Part shown: one piece after another, positions 18,503 to 26,235 of the stretch | Position numbering within the stretch: position 1 is the stretch's first letter | Layout of the letters: every line of letters begins with the position of its first letter | From: Pedobacter boryungensis | GTDB taxonomy: Bacteria > Bacteroidota > Bacteroidia > Sphingobacteriales > Sphingobacteriaceae | NCBI RefSeq assembly: GCF_013204825.1 | Contig: NZ_JABMKV010000002.1 | Coordinates: 1-64,000, forward strand | DNA length: 64,000 bases | Direction of reading: 5' to 3' | The notes under the pieces: generated by a model | What the model was told of the DNA's origin: nothing | Databases searched by the model: none | What the model saw: the letters and a program-made list of their open reading frames with translations, nothing else | Program-made: the position numbers and the translations under genes

Positions 18503-18531
18503 CAAATATAGTGTATTTAATACACGAACAA
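18503..18531 (-). promoter_or_regulatory. pyk promoter (TTG, 18 bp, TATATTTG)
   Basis: On the minus strand the -7 box TATATTTG is at 18503-18510 and TTG is at 18529-18531. The 5' untranslated region would be about 95 bases. Confidence 0.65.
18511..18525. promoter_or_regulatory. GTGTATT-T-AATACAC palindrome in pyk promoter spacer
   Basis: A 7+7 palindrome lies exactly between the -33 and -7 elements, where a repressor would block RNA polymerase. Its half-site resembles those at 11373 and 16635. Confidence 0.45.
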
Positions 18532-18539
18532 TATAAAAT

Positions 18540-18959
18540 TTACATTACTAAATTTTCTTTCGACTTTAATTTTAGCGGATCTATCTGCGCAGCTACCTGA
18601 ATATCAGATAGTTTATTTAATCGCGTTAAAATAAAATTGAGGTCTTCTTTATCAATATATTGATGAATAATCATAAAAAAATCTACTTTATTCATTTCAG
18701 GAATTAAAAACCCTTCGCTATTTCGATTGTTAACTAAATAATACTCTATTTCGCCTTGTTCTACAAAATAATAAAACTTAGAAAATGAAAGTGGGGCTTC
18801 ATCAATATTATAATAAACCTCATGATCATCAACCTTTTCGAAGTCAAATTCTAAGCTATTATTTATTTTGTGACATAGAATATAATCTTTTAAAGATGCC
18901 GTTATAGCGATTAAAACAAAATCAAGGTCTAAAGAGAGTTTTAAATAAGTTTTGTTCAA
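18540..18959 (-). CDS. IPExxxVDY family protein
   Basis: A 139-residue soluble protein with the family's namesake stretch as FLIPEMNKVDFFM near residue 83 (Phe in place of Tyr). It is found widely in Bacteroidota, often between pyruvate kinase and the acyl carrier protein gene, as here. The function is not known. There is no signal peptide or membrane segment. It is transcribed away from acpP and toward pyk, but the pyk promoter sits between the two, so co-transcription is not required. Confidence 0.8.
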   Translation of the reverse strand: MNKTYLKLSLDLDFVLIAITASLKDYILCHKINNSLEFDFEKVDDHEVYYNIDEAPLSFSKFYYFVEQGEIEYYLVNNRNSEGFLIPEMNKVDFFMIIHQYIDKEDLNFILTRLNKLSDIQVAAQIDPLKLKSKENLVM

Positions 18960-19053
18960 AACAGAATATTTTTTTTAGAATTACGAAATTATAAAACTAA
19001 TTTTACATTAAGTTTGAAATAAAAACATTAAAATTGATTGAGAAATAAAAACA

Positions 19054-19085
19054 TTTGAAAAGTGTTAGAATTTTATTTTTCTTTG
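19054..19085 (+). promoter_or_regulatory. acpP-fabF-rnc promoter
   Basis: TTTG at 19054-19057, 20 bp, then TTTCTTTG at 19078-19085 (one mismatch to TAnnTTTG). The ATG of acpP is 33 bases further on. Confidence 0.6.
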
Positions 19086-19118
19086 CACAGAATTATTTAA
19101 CCATTAAATTATAAAATT

Positions 19119-19355
19119 ATGTCTGATATTGCTTCAAGAGTTAAGGCTATCATTGTAGAAAAACTAGGTGTTGATGAAAGCGAAGTTACGCCAGAAGCGT
19201 CTTTCACAAACGACTTAGGTGCGGATTCTTTAGATACCGTTGAGTTGATTATGGAATTTGAAAAAGAATTCAATGTTGCGATTCCTGATGATCAGGCTGA
19301 AACTATCGGTACTGTTGGTCAAGCAGTTGCTTATTTAGAAAAAAACGTTAAGTAA
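19119..19355 (+). CDS. acpP: Acyl carrier protein
   Basis: A 78-residue acidic protein that carries growing acyl chains on a 4'-phosphopantetheine arm during fatty-acid synthesis. The attachment serine is in [15 protein letters not shown] (Ser37). The helix pattern and length are those of AcpP. It is the first gene of acpP-fabF-rnc, with 30 bases to fabF, an order conserved in Bacteroidota and beyond. Confidence 0.97.
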   Translation: MSDIASRVKAIIVEKLGVDESEVTPEASFTNDLGADSLDTVELIMEFEKEFNVAIPDDQAETIGTVGQAVAYLEKNVK

Positions 19356-19385
19356 TAAAATACGCTTTCCGTACAATACGTATAA

Positions 19386-20639
19386 ATGGAATTAAAAAGA
19401 GTAGTAGTTACAGGTTTAGGTGCGCTCACTCCAATTGGTAACACCACCCAAGAATTTTGGGATGGACTAATCAATGGTGTGAGCGGCGCTGGGCCAATTA
19501 CAGGTTTTGATACTGAAAAGTTCAAGACGAAATTTGCATGTGAGCTTAAAAACTTTAACCCAGAAGATCATTTGGATAAAAAAGAAGCTCGCAAATTAGA
19601 CCCATTTGTGCAGTATGCTTTAGTAGCTACAGCAGAAGCCGTAAAAGATGGTGGTTATGATTGGGAAAAAATCGACACCAACCGTGTAGGCGTAATTTGG
19701 GGCTCAGGCATAGGTGGATTTAAAACGTTTCAAGAAGAAATGAAAACTTTCTTTTTGGGCGATGGAACTCCACGTATTAATCCTTTCTTTATTCCAAAAG
19801 TAATTATCGACATTGCTCCCGGCCACATTTCTATGAAATATGGTTTACGCGGACCAAATTTTTCTACTGTTTCGGCATGTGCCTCAGCTACCAATGCCAT
19901 GATTGATGCATTCAATTATATCCGTTTGGATATTGCTGACATCATTATTTCTGGTGGTTCTGAAGCAATAATTAACGAGGCAGGTATTGGCGGTTTCAAC
20001 GCCATGCATGCACTTTCTACTAGAAATGATGATCCAAAAACTGCATCAAGACCTTTTGATAAAGACCGTGAAGGCTTTGTAGCTGGCGAAGGTGCTGGAA
20101 CCATCATTTTAGAAGAATTAGAACATGCTAAAGCTCGTGGCGCTAAAATCTACGCTGAAATTGTAGGTGGTGGTATGAGTGCCGACGCAAATCACATTAC
20201 TGCACCACACCCACAAGGTTTAGGAGCAAAACTGGTAATGGCAAATGCGTTAAGAGATGCTAAATTAACAACTGCTGATATTGATTATATTAATGTTCAT
20301 GGTACTTCTACTCCACTTGGAGATGTAAGTGAAAGCAGAGCGATTGTAGATTTATTTGGCGAAGACGCCTATAAATTGAACATCAGTTCTACTAAATCTA
20401 TGACAGGACATTTATTAGGTGCGGCGGGTGCTATTGAGGCAATTGCAACTATTTTAGCTGTAAAAAATGATATTGTTCCTCCAACAATCAACCATTTTAC
20501 AGATGACCCAGAGTTTGATCCGAAATTAAACTTTACGTTTAACAAGGCTCAAAAACGTACTATTCGTGCTGCGCAAAGTAATACGTTTGGTTTCGGCGGT
20601 CATAATGCATCTGTTATTTTCAAAAAATACGAAGGTTAA
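19386..20639 (+). CDS. fabF: 3-oxoacyl-ACP synthase II
   Basis: A 417-residue condensing enzyme that elongates acyl-ACP with malonyl-ACP. The catalytic Cys165 is in VSACASATNAM; the two histidines are in INVHGTSTPLGD and MTGHLLGAAGA near residues 305 and 342. The C-terminal FGFGGHNASV is standard. The length is normal. It lies between acpP and rnc. Confidence 0.96.
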   Translation: MELKRVVVTGLGALTPIGNTTQEFWDGLINGVSGAGPITGFDTEKFKTKFACELKNFNPEDHLDKKEARKLDPFVQYALVATAEAVKDGGYDWEKIDTNRVGVIWGSGIGGFKTFQEEMKTFFLGDGTPRINPFFIPKVIIDIAPGHISMKYGLRGPNFSTVSACASATNAMIDAFNYIRLDIADIIISGGSEAIINEAGIGGFNAMHALSTRNDDPKTASRPFDKDREGFVAGEGAGTIILEELEHAKARGAKIYAEIVGGGMSADANHITAPHPQGLGAKLVMANALRDAKLTTADIDYINVHGTSTPLGDVSESRAIVDLFGEDAYKLNISSTKSMTGHLLGAAGAIEAIATILAVKNDIVPPTINHFTDDPEFDPKLNFTFNKAQKRTIRAAQSNTFGFGGHNASVIFKKYEG

Positions 20640-20722
20640 CCTACTAAAATATCTTTGTTGATTATTTGTATTGTACATTTATACTTTACACAGCTAACTT
20701 TTAATTTTTTGTTATCAGATTA

Positions 20723-21451
20723 ATGCCGTTTTTCAATTTATATAAACTTTATTTATCGCCAGACAAAGAGTTTGTAAAAAAACTTAAAAACATTTTAGGG
20801 TTTATCCCTGGAAATGTGACTTTGTATAAAATGGCTTTCAGACATCGTTCTGTTGCTAAAGTTTTAAAAAATGGAAGTAGAAGTAGTAATGAACGATTAG
20901 AGTTTTTGGGTGATGCTATTCTAGGTGCTGTTATTGCAGAATTGCTATTCAAAATTTATCCCTATAAAGAAGAAGGATTTTTAACTGAAATGCGCTCTAA
21001 AATTGTAAATAGAGCTAATTTAAATCAACTTGCTCGTAAAATGGGCTTTGATCAACTCATCGTTTTTGATCAGAAAACAGTAAATGTACAATCCAAACAT
21101 CATTCTATGTTAGGCGATGCTTTCGAGGCATTAGTTGGTGCGGTATATTTAGATAAAGGTTACAATTTCACTAAAAATTTATTGCTTAAGCGTATTGTTA
21201 AGCCGTATATTGATGTGCATACTTTAGAAATGACTGAAACTAATTTCAAGAGTAAATTAATTGAATGGTGTCAGCGTCATGGAAAAGATATTTCATTTGA
21301 TATGGTAGAAAATGGTGAAGGTGAAAGCGCTAAACTATTTACCATTCATGCCATTATCGACAGTGAAAATCATGGTATTGGAAGAGATTACAATAAGAAG
21401 AATGCAGAAAAATTGGCTGCAGAAAAAGCTTGTGAGTCACTGGCTATTTAG
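20723..21451 (+). CDS. rnc: Ribonuclease III
   Basis: A 242-residue double-strand-specific RNase. The catalytic signature NERLEFLGDAILGAVIAELLF is near residue 54, with the second metal-binding acidic residues in HHSMLGDAFEALVGAVYLD. A double-stranded RNA-binding domain follows from about residue 172 (FKSKLIEWCQRHGKDISF to KNAEKLAAEKACESL). It processes rRNA precursors and structured mRNAs. It is third in the acpP-fabF-rnc group. Confidence 0.95.
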   Translation: MPFFNLYKLYLSPDKEFVKKLKNILGFIPGNVTLYKMAFRHRSVAKVLKNGSRSSNERLEFLGDAILGAVIAELLFKIYPYKEEGFLTEMRSKIVNRANLNQLARKMGFDQLIVFDQKTVNVQSKHHSMLGDAFEALVGAVYLDKGYNFTKNLLLKRIVKPYIDVHTLEMTETNFKSKLIEWCQRHGKDISFDMVENGEGESAKLFTIHAIIDSENHGIGRDYNKKNAEKLAAEKACESLAI

Positions 21452-21517
21452 TTAGCAATTCCAATTCTCAGTTAACAGTTTTAGGTTCAGAACTGTAAAT
21501 CGCCAACAGAGAACTGC

Positions 21518-22225
21518 TTACTTTTTCTTTAACGTATCTGTATAGTTCTTGTAAGAATCTTTAATCCACTTTGTTGCATCATACACTGTCCAGTTTTTTG
21601 CTTTTTCATAATCTGGACGATAATTAACCATGAAGTTTTCTAATTCTTTCCCTTCTAAACCTGTATTTTTATTAATTGTTGACTTATTAAAAAGTTGATC
21701 TACTTGATTATTTTGAAGTTCAGAGACATACATGTTGTTAAATCGGCGAGCATTCTTAGGTGTCCGGCCAAAAAGCTCATAAATTGCTGTTAATGGCGTA
21801 AATAAGTAGGAAAGAAACGGTGGCTTACCGCCATAAAAAGAACCCTTATTTTTAAAATCCCTTTTAATATCATCTAATATTTGTTTTTTACTTTGCCCAT
21901 TAATTACTACTTCGTTTAACGTATTTCCTCTATTAAGTGTAATTACCAGATCTTTTGTAGAAGCAACTACAACCTGTACATCATTAAACCCTCTTTTAAT
22001 AATTTCTAAAGTGTCCCCAACAACAGCTCTAATTTGAAATAGCCCCATGTCATTGCTGCCAACACTATAATGATTACGTTTATTGTTAATTTCTCCTAAT
22101 GCAATCCTAATTTTTGTTCCGTTCTCAAGCAACACGCCGTTCAACATAAATTCTTGTTGCGCAAAAACGTGTACCGAAGAAAATAGAAATAGTATGCTAA
22201 AAAATGATAAACGAGCCAATCTCAT
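21518..22225 (-). CDS. Exported protein, paralogue of the 13534 gene
   Basis: A 235-residue protein with a signal peptide (MRLARLSFFSILFLFSSVHVFAQ) and an N-terminal beta-sandwich region like CarboxypepD_reg (ENGTKIRIALGEINNKRNHYS, then VGDTLEIIKRGFNDVQVVV). The middle reads SYLFTPLTAIYELFGRTPKN and the end LENFMVNYRPDYEKAKNW followed by WIKDSYKNY. That end matches the pattern in the 13534-14280 product, so the two form a small family. Function unknown, probably periplasmic or outer-membrane attached. It is divergent from plsC. Confidence 0.7.
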   Translation of the reverse strand: MRLARLSFFSILFLFSSVHVFAQQEFMLNGVLLENGTKIRIALGEINNKRNHYSVGSNDMGLFQIRAVVGDTLEIIKRGFNDVQVVVASTKDLVITLNRGNTLNEVVINGQSKKQILDDIKRDFKNKGSFYGGKPPFLSYLFTPLTAIYELFGRTPKNARRFNNMYVSELQNNQVDQLFNKSTINKNTGLEGKELENFMVNYRPDYEKAKNWTVYDATKWIKDSYKNYTDTLKKK

Positions 22226-22248
22226 TACAGAGTTAATTTTATTTTGTA

Positions 22249-22280
22249 AACTTAAGGGTTATTTGTTAATCCCTTAAGTT
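22249..22280. promoter_or_regulatory. Perfect inverted repeat before plsC
   Basis: AACTTAAGGG (22249-22258) and CCCTTAAGTT (22271-22280) are perfect 10-bp arms with a 12-base loop, in the gap between divergent genes and 16 bases before the plsC ATG. A TTATTTTG box (22239-22246) just before it could be the -7 element, so the arms may form a hairpin in the leader RNA or an operator. Confidence 0.5.
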
Positions 22281-22295
22281 AAAAAACGTTAATAA

Positions 22296-23033
22296 ATGGG
22301 TAAAGTTTTATCTGCTTTGTATTTGTGCTATGCTGGGTTAATATTTATTCTATTGATGTTCATCGCATTACCTTTTGTTTTATTAGCTACTACACTCATG
22401 GCTCCGCCAACTGGAAAAAGAGTCGGTATGTTTTTTTTACGCTGCTGGGCATGGGGATTTAGTTTAATTACTTTCTTTTGGGTAAAAACTATTAACAAAC
22501 ATTTAATTAATCGCAAAGTACCTCATATATATGTTGGCAACCATGGCTCATATTTAGATGCAATTGCGGTTTGTATAAGTATTCCTCAATATTTTAGTCC
22601 ATTAGGGAAAATAGAAATGGCAAAAATTCCAATTTTTGGATGGATTTACAAGCGTATAGTCGTTATGATAGACCGAAGTAGTAAAGAAAGTAGGGAGCAA
22701 TCTGTGGCGTCACTAAAGCGCGATATTGCAAACGGCCAATCTATCCTTATATTTCCAGAAGGGACAATGAATAAAAGCGAAGCTCCACTCAGTGAATTTT
22801 ACGATGGCGCTTTTAAAATTGCGATCGAAACACAAACACCCTTGATGCCTTTTGTGATGATTAACAATAAAAAATTATTACCAAGAACTCATCCACTAAA
22901 AGCACATCCTGGTTTGCTTACAACTATTTTTATCACACCTGTGGATGTAAAAGGCTTAAAATTAGGAGATTTACCTCTATTAAAGCAAAAAGTTCACACC
23001 TTAATGCAAGAAACTATTTTAAAACATAGCTAA
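22296..23033 (+). CDS. plsC: 1-acyl-sn-glycerol-3-phosphate acyltransferase
   Basis: A 245-residue membrane-bound acyltransferase that makes phosphatidic acid from lysophosphatidic acid. Hydrophobic segments fill residues 3-32 and about 48-62. The catalytic NHxxxxD box is GNHGSYLDAI near residue 82, and the second motif FPEGTMNKSE lies near residue 154. The length is normal. It is followed by yicC after 65 bases, but yicC has its own -7 box. Confidence 0.9.
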   Translation: MGKVLSALYLCYAGLIFILLMFIALPFVLLATTLMAPPTGKRVGMFFLRCWAWGFSLITFFWVKTINKHLINRKVPHIYVGNHGSYLDAIAVCISIPQYFSPLGKIEMAKIPIFGWIYKRIVVMIDRSSKESREQSVASLKRDIANGQSILIFPEGTMNKSEAPLSEFYDGAFKIAIETQTPLMPFVMINNKKLLPRTHPLKAHPGLLTTIFITPVDVKGLKLGDLPLLKQKVHTLMQETILKHS

Positions 23034-23087
23034 CTATTTAGATTGTTCAATTACTATTGTTGAAAGTCAATAATTTATACTTTTTAC

Positions 23088-23095
23088 TATCTTTG
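23088..23095 (+). promoter_or_regulatory. -7 box immediately before yicC
   Basis: TATCTTTG is an exact TAnnTTTG match ending three bases before the ATG at 23099, so transcription would begin at or next to the start codon. Confidence 0.6.
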
Positions 23096-23098
23096 CAC

Positions 23099-23974
23099 AT
23101 GATAAAATCAATGACAGGCTTTGGCTTGGCCTCTACAGATCATGAAAACGTAAAGTTTGCAGTAGAGATAAAATCTTTAAACTCTAAGTTTTTAGAATTA
23201 AATTTAAAATTACCCAGAGCATATTCAGATAAAGAACTTTTGTTGCGTAATACTTGCAGCAAAGATATAGAACGTGGAAAAGTAAATGTTTCTATAAATA
23301 TTGAACGTACTGATGATAATCAAAAGGGTGCTAGTATTAATACAGCTTTATTAACCAGATATTATAAACAATTAGAAGAGATTAATTCCTCTTTAGGTGC
23401 TAATTCGGCTAATCTTTTGCAAACAGCTTTAAATTTTCCAGAAGTAATAACTTATACTGAAGAAGAAGTAGGCGAAAACGATTGGGAAGTTTTACATCAA
23501 ACTTTTTTAAAAGCTTTAGCAAACTTTAACCAGTTTAGAGAAGATGAAGGATCTGTTTTGAGAACTGATTTAGAACTTCGCATTCAAAATATATTAGATT
23601 TTTTTGCAGAAATAGATAAACTAGCGCCACTAAGAGTGCCTCAGGTTAAAGCTAGATTAACTCAATTTTTAGAAGAAACAGTTGGCAAGGTTAATTACGA
23701 TCAGAACCGTTTAGAGCAAGAATTGATTTATTACATTGATAAATTAGATATTACCGAAGAAAAAACTCGTTTAAAAAGTCATTGCGATTATTTTATGGCG
23801 ACTTTAAAAAGTAAAGATGCTAATGGTAAAAAGCTTGGGTTTATTTCTCAAGAAATAGGCAGAGAAATTAATACCATGGGAGCAAAAGCTAATGATGCAC
23901 ATATACAGCAGTTAGTAGTGGGCATGAAGGAAGAATTAGAAAAAATTAAAGAACAGTTATTAAACGTATTGTAA
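23099..23974 (+). CDS. yicC: YicC family endoribonuclease-like protein
   Basis: A 291-residue protein starting MIKSMTGFGLAS, the usual YicC beginning. It has the N-terminal YicC domain and the C-terminal DUF1732 block (EELEKIKEQLLNVL at the end, with GKKLGFISQEIGREINTMGAKA before it). Members in proteobacteria are RNases linked to small RNA turnover; this is family knowledge only. A longer reading from 23057 exists, but it starts upstream of the promoter box, so the ATG at 23099 is preferred. It is followed by gmk, the usual neighbour. Confidence 0.9.
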   Translation: MIKSMTGFGLASTDHENVKFAVEIKSLNSKFLELNLKLPRAYSDKELLLRNTCSKDIERGKVNVSINIERTDDNQKGASINTALLTRYYKQLEEINSSLGANSANLLQTALNFPEVITYTEEEVGENDWEVLHQTFLKALANFNQFREDEGSVLRTDLELRIQNILDFFAEIDKLAPLRVPQVKARLTQFLEETVGKVNYDQNRLEQELIYYIDKLDITEEKTRLKSHCDYFMATLKSKDANGKKLGFISQEIGREINTMGAKANDAHIQQLVVGMKEELEKIKEQLLNVL

Positions 23975-24035
23975 AGTTGTAAGGTTGAAATGTTTTAACG
24001 TTCCAACTTTTTAACTTTTCAACTTTCCAATTAAA
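23975..24035. repeat. Imperfect palindrome between yicC and gmk
   Basis: Runs such as AAGGTTGAAATG and GTTCCAACTTTTTAAC form an imperfect inverted repeat. It resembles other short pyrimidine/purine palindromes in the spacers of this window. Confidence 0.4.
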
Positions 24036-24611
24036 ATGAAACAAGGCAAACTCATTATATTTTCTGCACCATCTGGAGCTGGTAAAACCACCATTGTTAG
24101 ACACTTACTAAAGAAATTCCCACAATTAAGTTTCTCTATCTCCGCTACTACACGTGATTCTAGAGGCAGTGAAAAGCACAAAGACGATTATTATTTCATT
24201 AGTAAAGAAGACTTTTTACATAAAGTTGCTCGTCAGGAATTTGTAGAATTTGAGGAAGTATATAATGGTACTTTTTATGGCACACTTCGTTCGGAAATTG
24301 AACGAATTTGGGATGAAGGTAAACATGTAATTTTTGATATTGATGTTGAAGGTGGTTTGCGTTTAAAAAGAAAATATGAAGAAGATGCTTTGGCAATTTT
24401 TGTTCAACCACCATCTTTAGAAGTGTTAAAAGAACGTTTAACTGGTCGCGGAACGGATAGTGAAGAAAAATTGCAAGAACGTTTTGTTAAAGCTGAAAAA
24501 GAATTATTGTATGCAGATAAATTTGATGTTATTCTTAAAAATCACAATCTAGAAGTTGCATGCAAAGAAGCCGAAAAATTAGTTGGTGATTTTTTGAAAA
24601 TTAATAATTAA
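24036..24611 (+). CDS. gmk: Guanylate kinase
   Basis: A 191-residue enzyme phosphorylating GMP to GDP. The P-loop is SAPSGAGKTT at residues 10-19, and the GMP-binding block is SISATTRDSRGSEKHKDDYYF. The length is typical. It lies between yicC and nadD, 14 bases before the latter. Confidence 0.96.
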   Translation: MKQGKLIIFSAPSGAGKTTIVRHLLKKFPQLSFSISATTRDSRGSEKHKDDYYFISKEDFLHKVARQEFVEFEEVYNGTFYGTLRSEIERIWDEGKHVIFDIDVEGGLRLKRKYEEDALAIFVQPPSLEVLKERLTGRGTDSEEKLQERFVKAEKELLYADKFDVILKNHNLEVACKEAEKLVGDFLKINN

Positions 24612-24625
24612 GCGTTTACTGTTAA

Positions 24626-25198
24626 ATGAAAACCGGTCTATTCTTTGGCTCATTTAATCCAATTCATATTGGGCACTTAGTGATTGCTAATTATATGGCA
24701 ACATTTAGTGGTTTAAAAGAGGTTTGGCTAGTCGTTTCTCCACACAATCCATTAAAACAAAAAAGCGGCTTAGCAAACATGTACGACCGTTTAGAGATGG
24801 CAAAGCTAGCCACAGAAAATGCTCCTCAAATTAAAGTAAGCGACATTGAATTCAAATTACCACAACCTTCTTACACTATAGATACACTTACACATTTGCA
24901 TGAGCGTTATCCTGAAAAAGAGTTTGTGCTTATAATGGGTGCTGATAATCTAAGTTCTCTAAAAAAATGGAAAAATTTTGAAATTCTATTAAAAGACTAT
25001 CATATTTATGTTTATCCTAGACCTGGAGTAGACGTAAGTGAGTGGGAAAATCATCCCGCTATCACCTTTACTGATACTCCAGAAATGGAAATCTCTTCTA
25101 CTTTTATTCGTAAAGCATTAAAAGAAAATAAAAATGTTCAGTTTTTTGTTCCAGATAATGTGTTAGAATTTATTGAGCAGAAAAGTATGTATCGATAA
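24626..25198 (+). CDS. nadD: Nicotinate-nucleotide adenylyltransferase
   Basis: A 190-residue enzyme of NAD synthesis transferring AMP to nicotinate mononucleotide. The nucleotidyltransferase motif is GSFNPIHIGHL at residues 8-18, and the second motif is EISSTFIRKAL near residue 157. It follows gmk closely and converges with the methylase gene one base away. Confidence 0.94.
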   Translation: MKTGLFFGSFNPIHIGHLVIANYMATFSGLKEVWLVVSPHNPLKQKSGLANMYDRLEMAKLATENAPQIKVSDIEFKLPQPSYTIDTLTHLHERYPEKEFVLIMGADNLSSLKKWKNFEILLKDYHIYVYPRPGVDVSEWENHPAITFTDTPEMEISSTFIRKALKENKNVQFFVPDNVLEFIEQKSMYR

Positions 25199-25199
25199 T

Positions 25200-25910
25200 T
25201 TATCCCTTGTAAATCAAAAATACAGTTGGTTTTTTATGTAAATCTATTTTCTCACCTCGCCAAGCGCCAACTGTCATCGTTTTAATAAATTCATTTTCTC
25301 CATTAATATTACAAGCAATACAAAGCTGAGTGCTTCCATGGCAATTTTTCAACACATCTTCAAGCAAGTGATTATTTCTAAAAGGTGTTTCCATGAACAA
25401 TTGTGTTTGCTTATTTTTTTCTGAAAGGGTTTCCAATTCTTTTATACGCTTGGCTCTATCTACCTTATCAATTGGTAAATACCCATGAAATGTAAAGCTT
25501 TGTCCACTAAAGCCAGAAGCCATTAACGCTTGTAACATTGAATTTGGGCCTACTAATGGCACAACTTTTATCCCACGTTTGTGAGCTTCAGAAACAATTT
25601 CTGCACCTGGATCTGCTACACCTGGACATCCTGCTTCGCTCATTAAACCTACATCAATTCCAGACATTAATTGAGTAAAATAAGGCACTAAGGAATTTCC
25701 TCTTTTATGTTTTCCGAAATCGTGGATAAGTAATTCACTTTGTGGTGTTTTTATTCCTGCTTCTTTCAAAAATTTACGAGCTGTTTTCTCATTTTCTACA
25801 ATGTAGGTTTTAATTGAATTTATGGTATCAATTAAATAGGGAGTGAAAGATTTTTGCGTTGCATTTTCTGCTAACGGAACTGGAACTAAAAATAAGATGC
25901 CTTTTTGCAT
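25200..25910 (-). CDS. RsmI-like SAM-dependent methyltransferase
   Basis: A 236-residue protein of the tetrapyrrole methylase superfamily. The diagnostic parts are GLMSEAGCPGVADPGAEIV (SAM-binding) and LVGPNSMLQALMASGFSG. RsmI methylates the 2'-OH of C1402 in 16S rRNA. The protein is shorter than proteobacterial RsmI (about 285), and Bacteroidota often have a second short member of this family, so the substrate is uncertain. Single gene, convergent with nadD. Confidence 0.8.
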   Translation of the reverse strand: MQKGILFLVPVPLAENATQKSFTPYLIDTINSIKTYIVENEKTARKFLKEAGIKTPQSELLIHDFGKHKRGNSLVPYFTQLMSGIDVGLMSEAGCPGVADPGAEIVSEAHKRGIKVVPLVGPNSMLQALMASGFSGQSFTFHGYLPIDKVDRAKRIKELETLSEKNKQTQLFMETPFRNNHLLEDVLKNCHGSTQLCIACNINGENEFIKTMTVGAWRGEKIDLHKKPTVFLIYKG

Positions 25911-25926
25911 AAAAATTAATATATCA

Positions 25927-25934
25927 CAAAAGTA
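25927..25934 (-). promoter_or_regulatory. -7 box of RsmI-like gene
   Basis: On the minus strand this reads TACTTTTG, an exact TAnnTTTG match, 16 bases before the ATG. Confidence 0.45.
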
Positions 25935-26235
25935 CGGTTTTAAGACAATAACTATTTTGACTAAAATTCCGCAAAGGTTTGGCTAAACAATATATTCACC
26001 TAATTGTTTGACAGCAATTAACAAATTGTAGCAAATTTAGTTCTGCCCGCCTTATTTTTTACACATACTAGGAGTTGTTTTTGTCCTGCCTTGAAACACT
26101 TAATTGTAAAGAAAAGCGTTAAAATGAGATAATTGAGAAGATTGTTAACTTTCGATTAATCCTTTATTAAAAATGGTGTTCAAATTGATATACAATAAGA
26201 GTTAGGTTAATTATAAATTTTAAAACACACAAAAA
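25935..26235. other. Intergenic region without recognised signal
   Basis: About 300 AT-rich bases upstream of the DUF6600-type gene. I see no exact TAnnTTTG box on the plus strand and no ORF, so its promoter may use another sigma factor. Confidence 0.4.
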
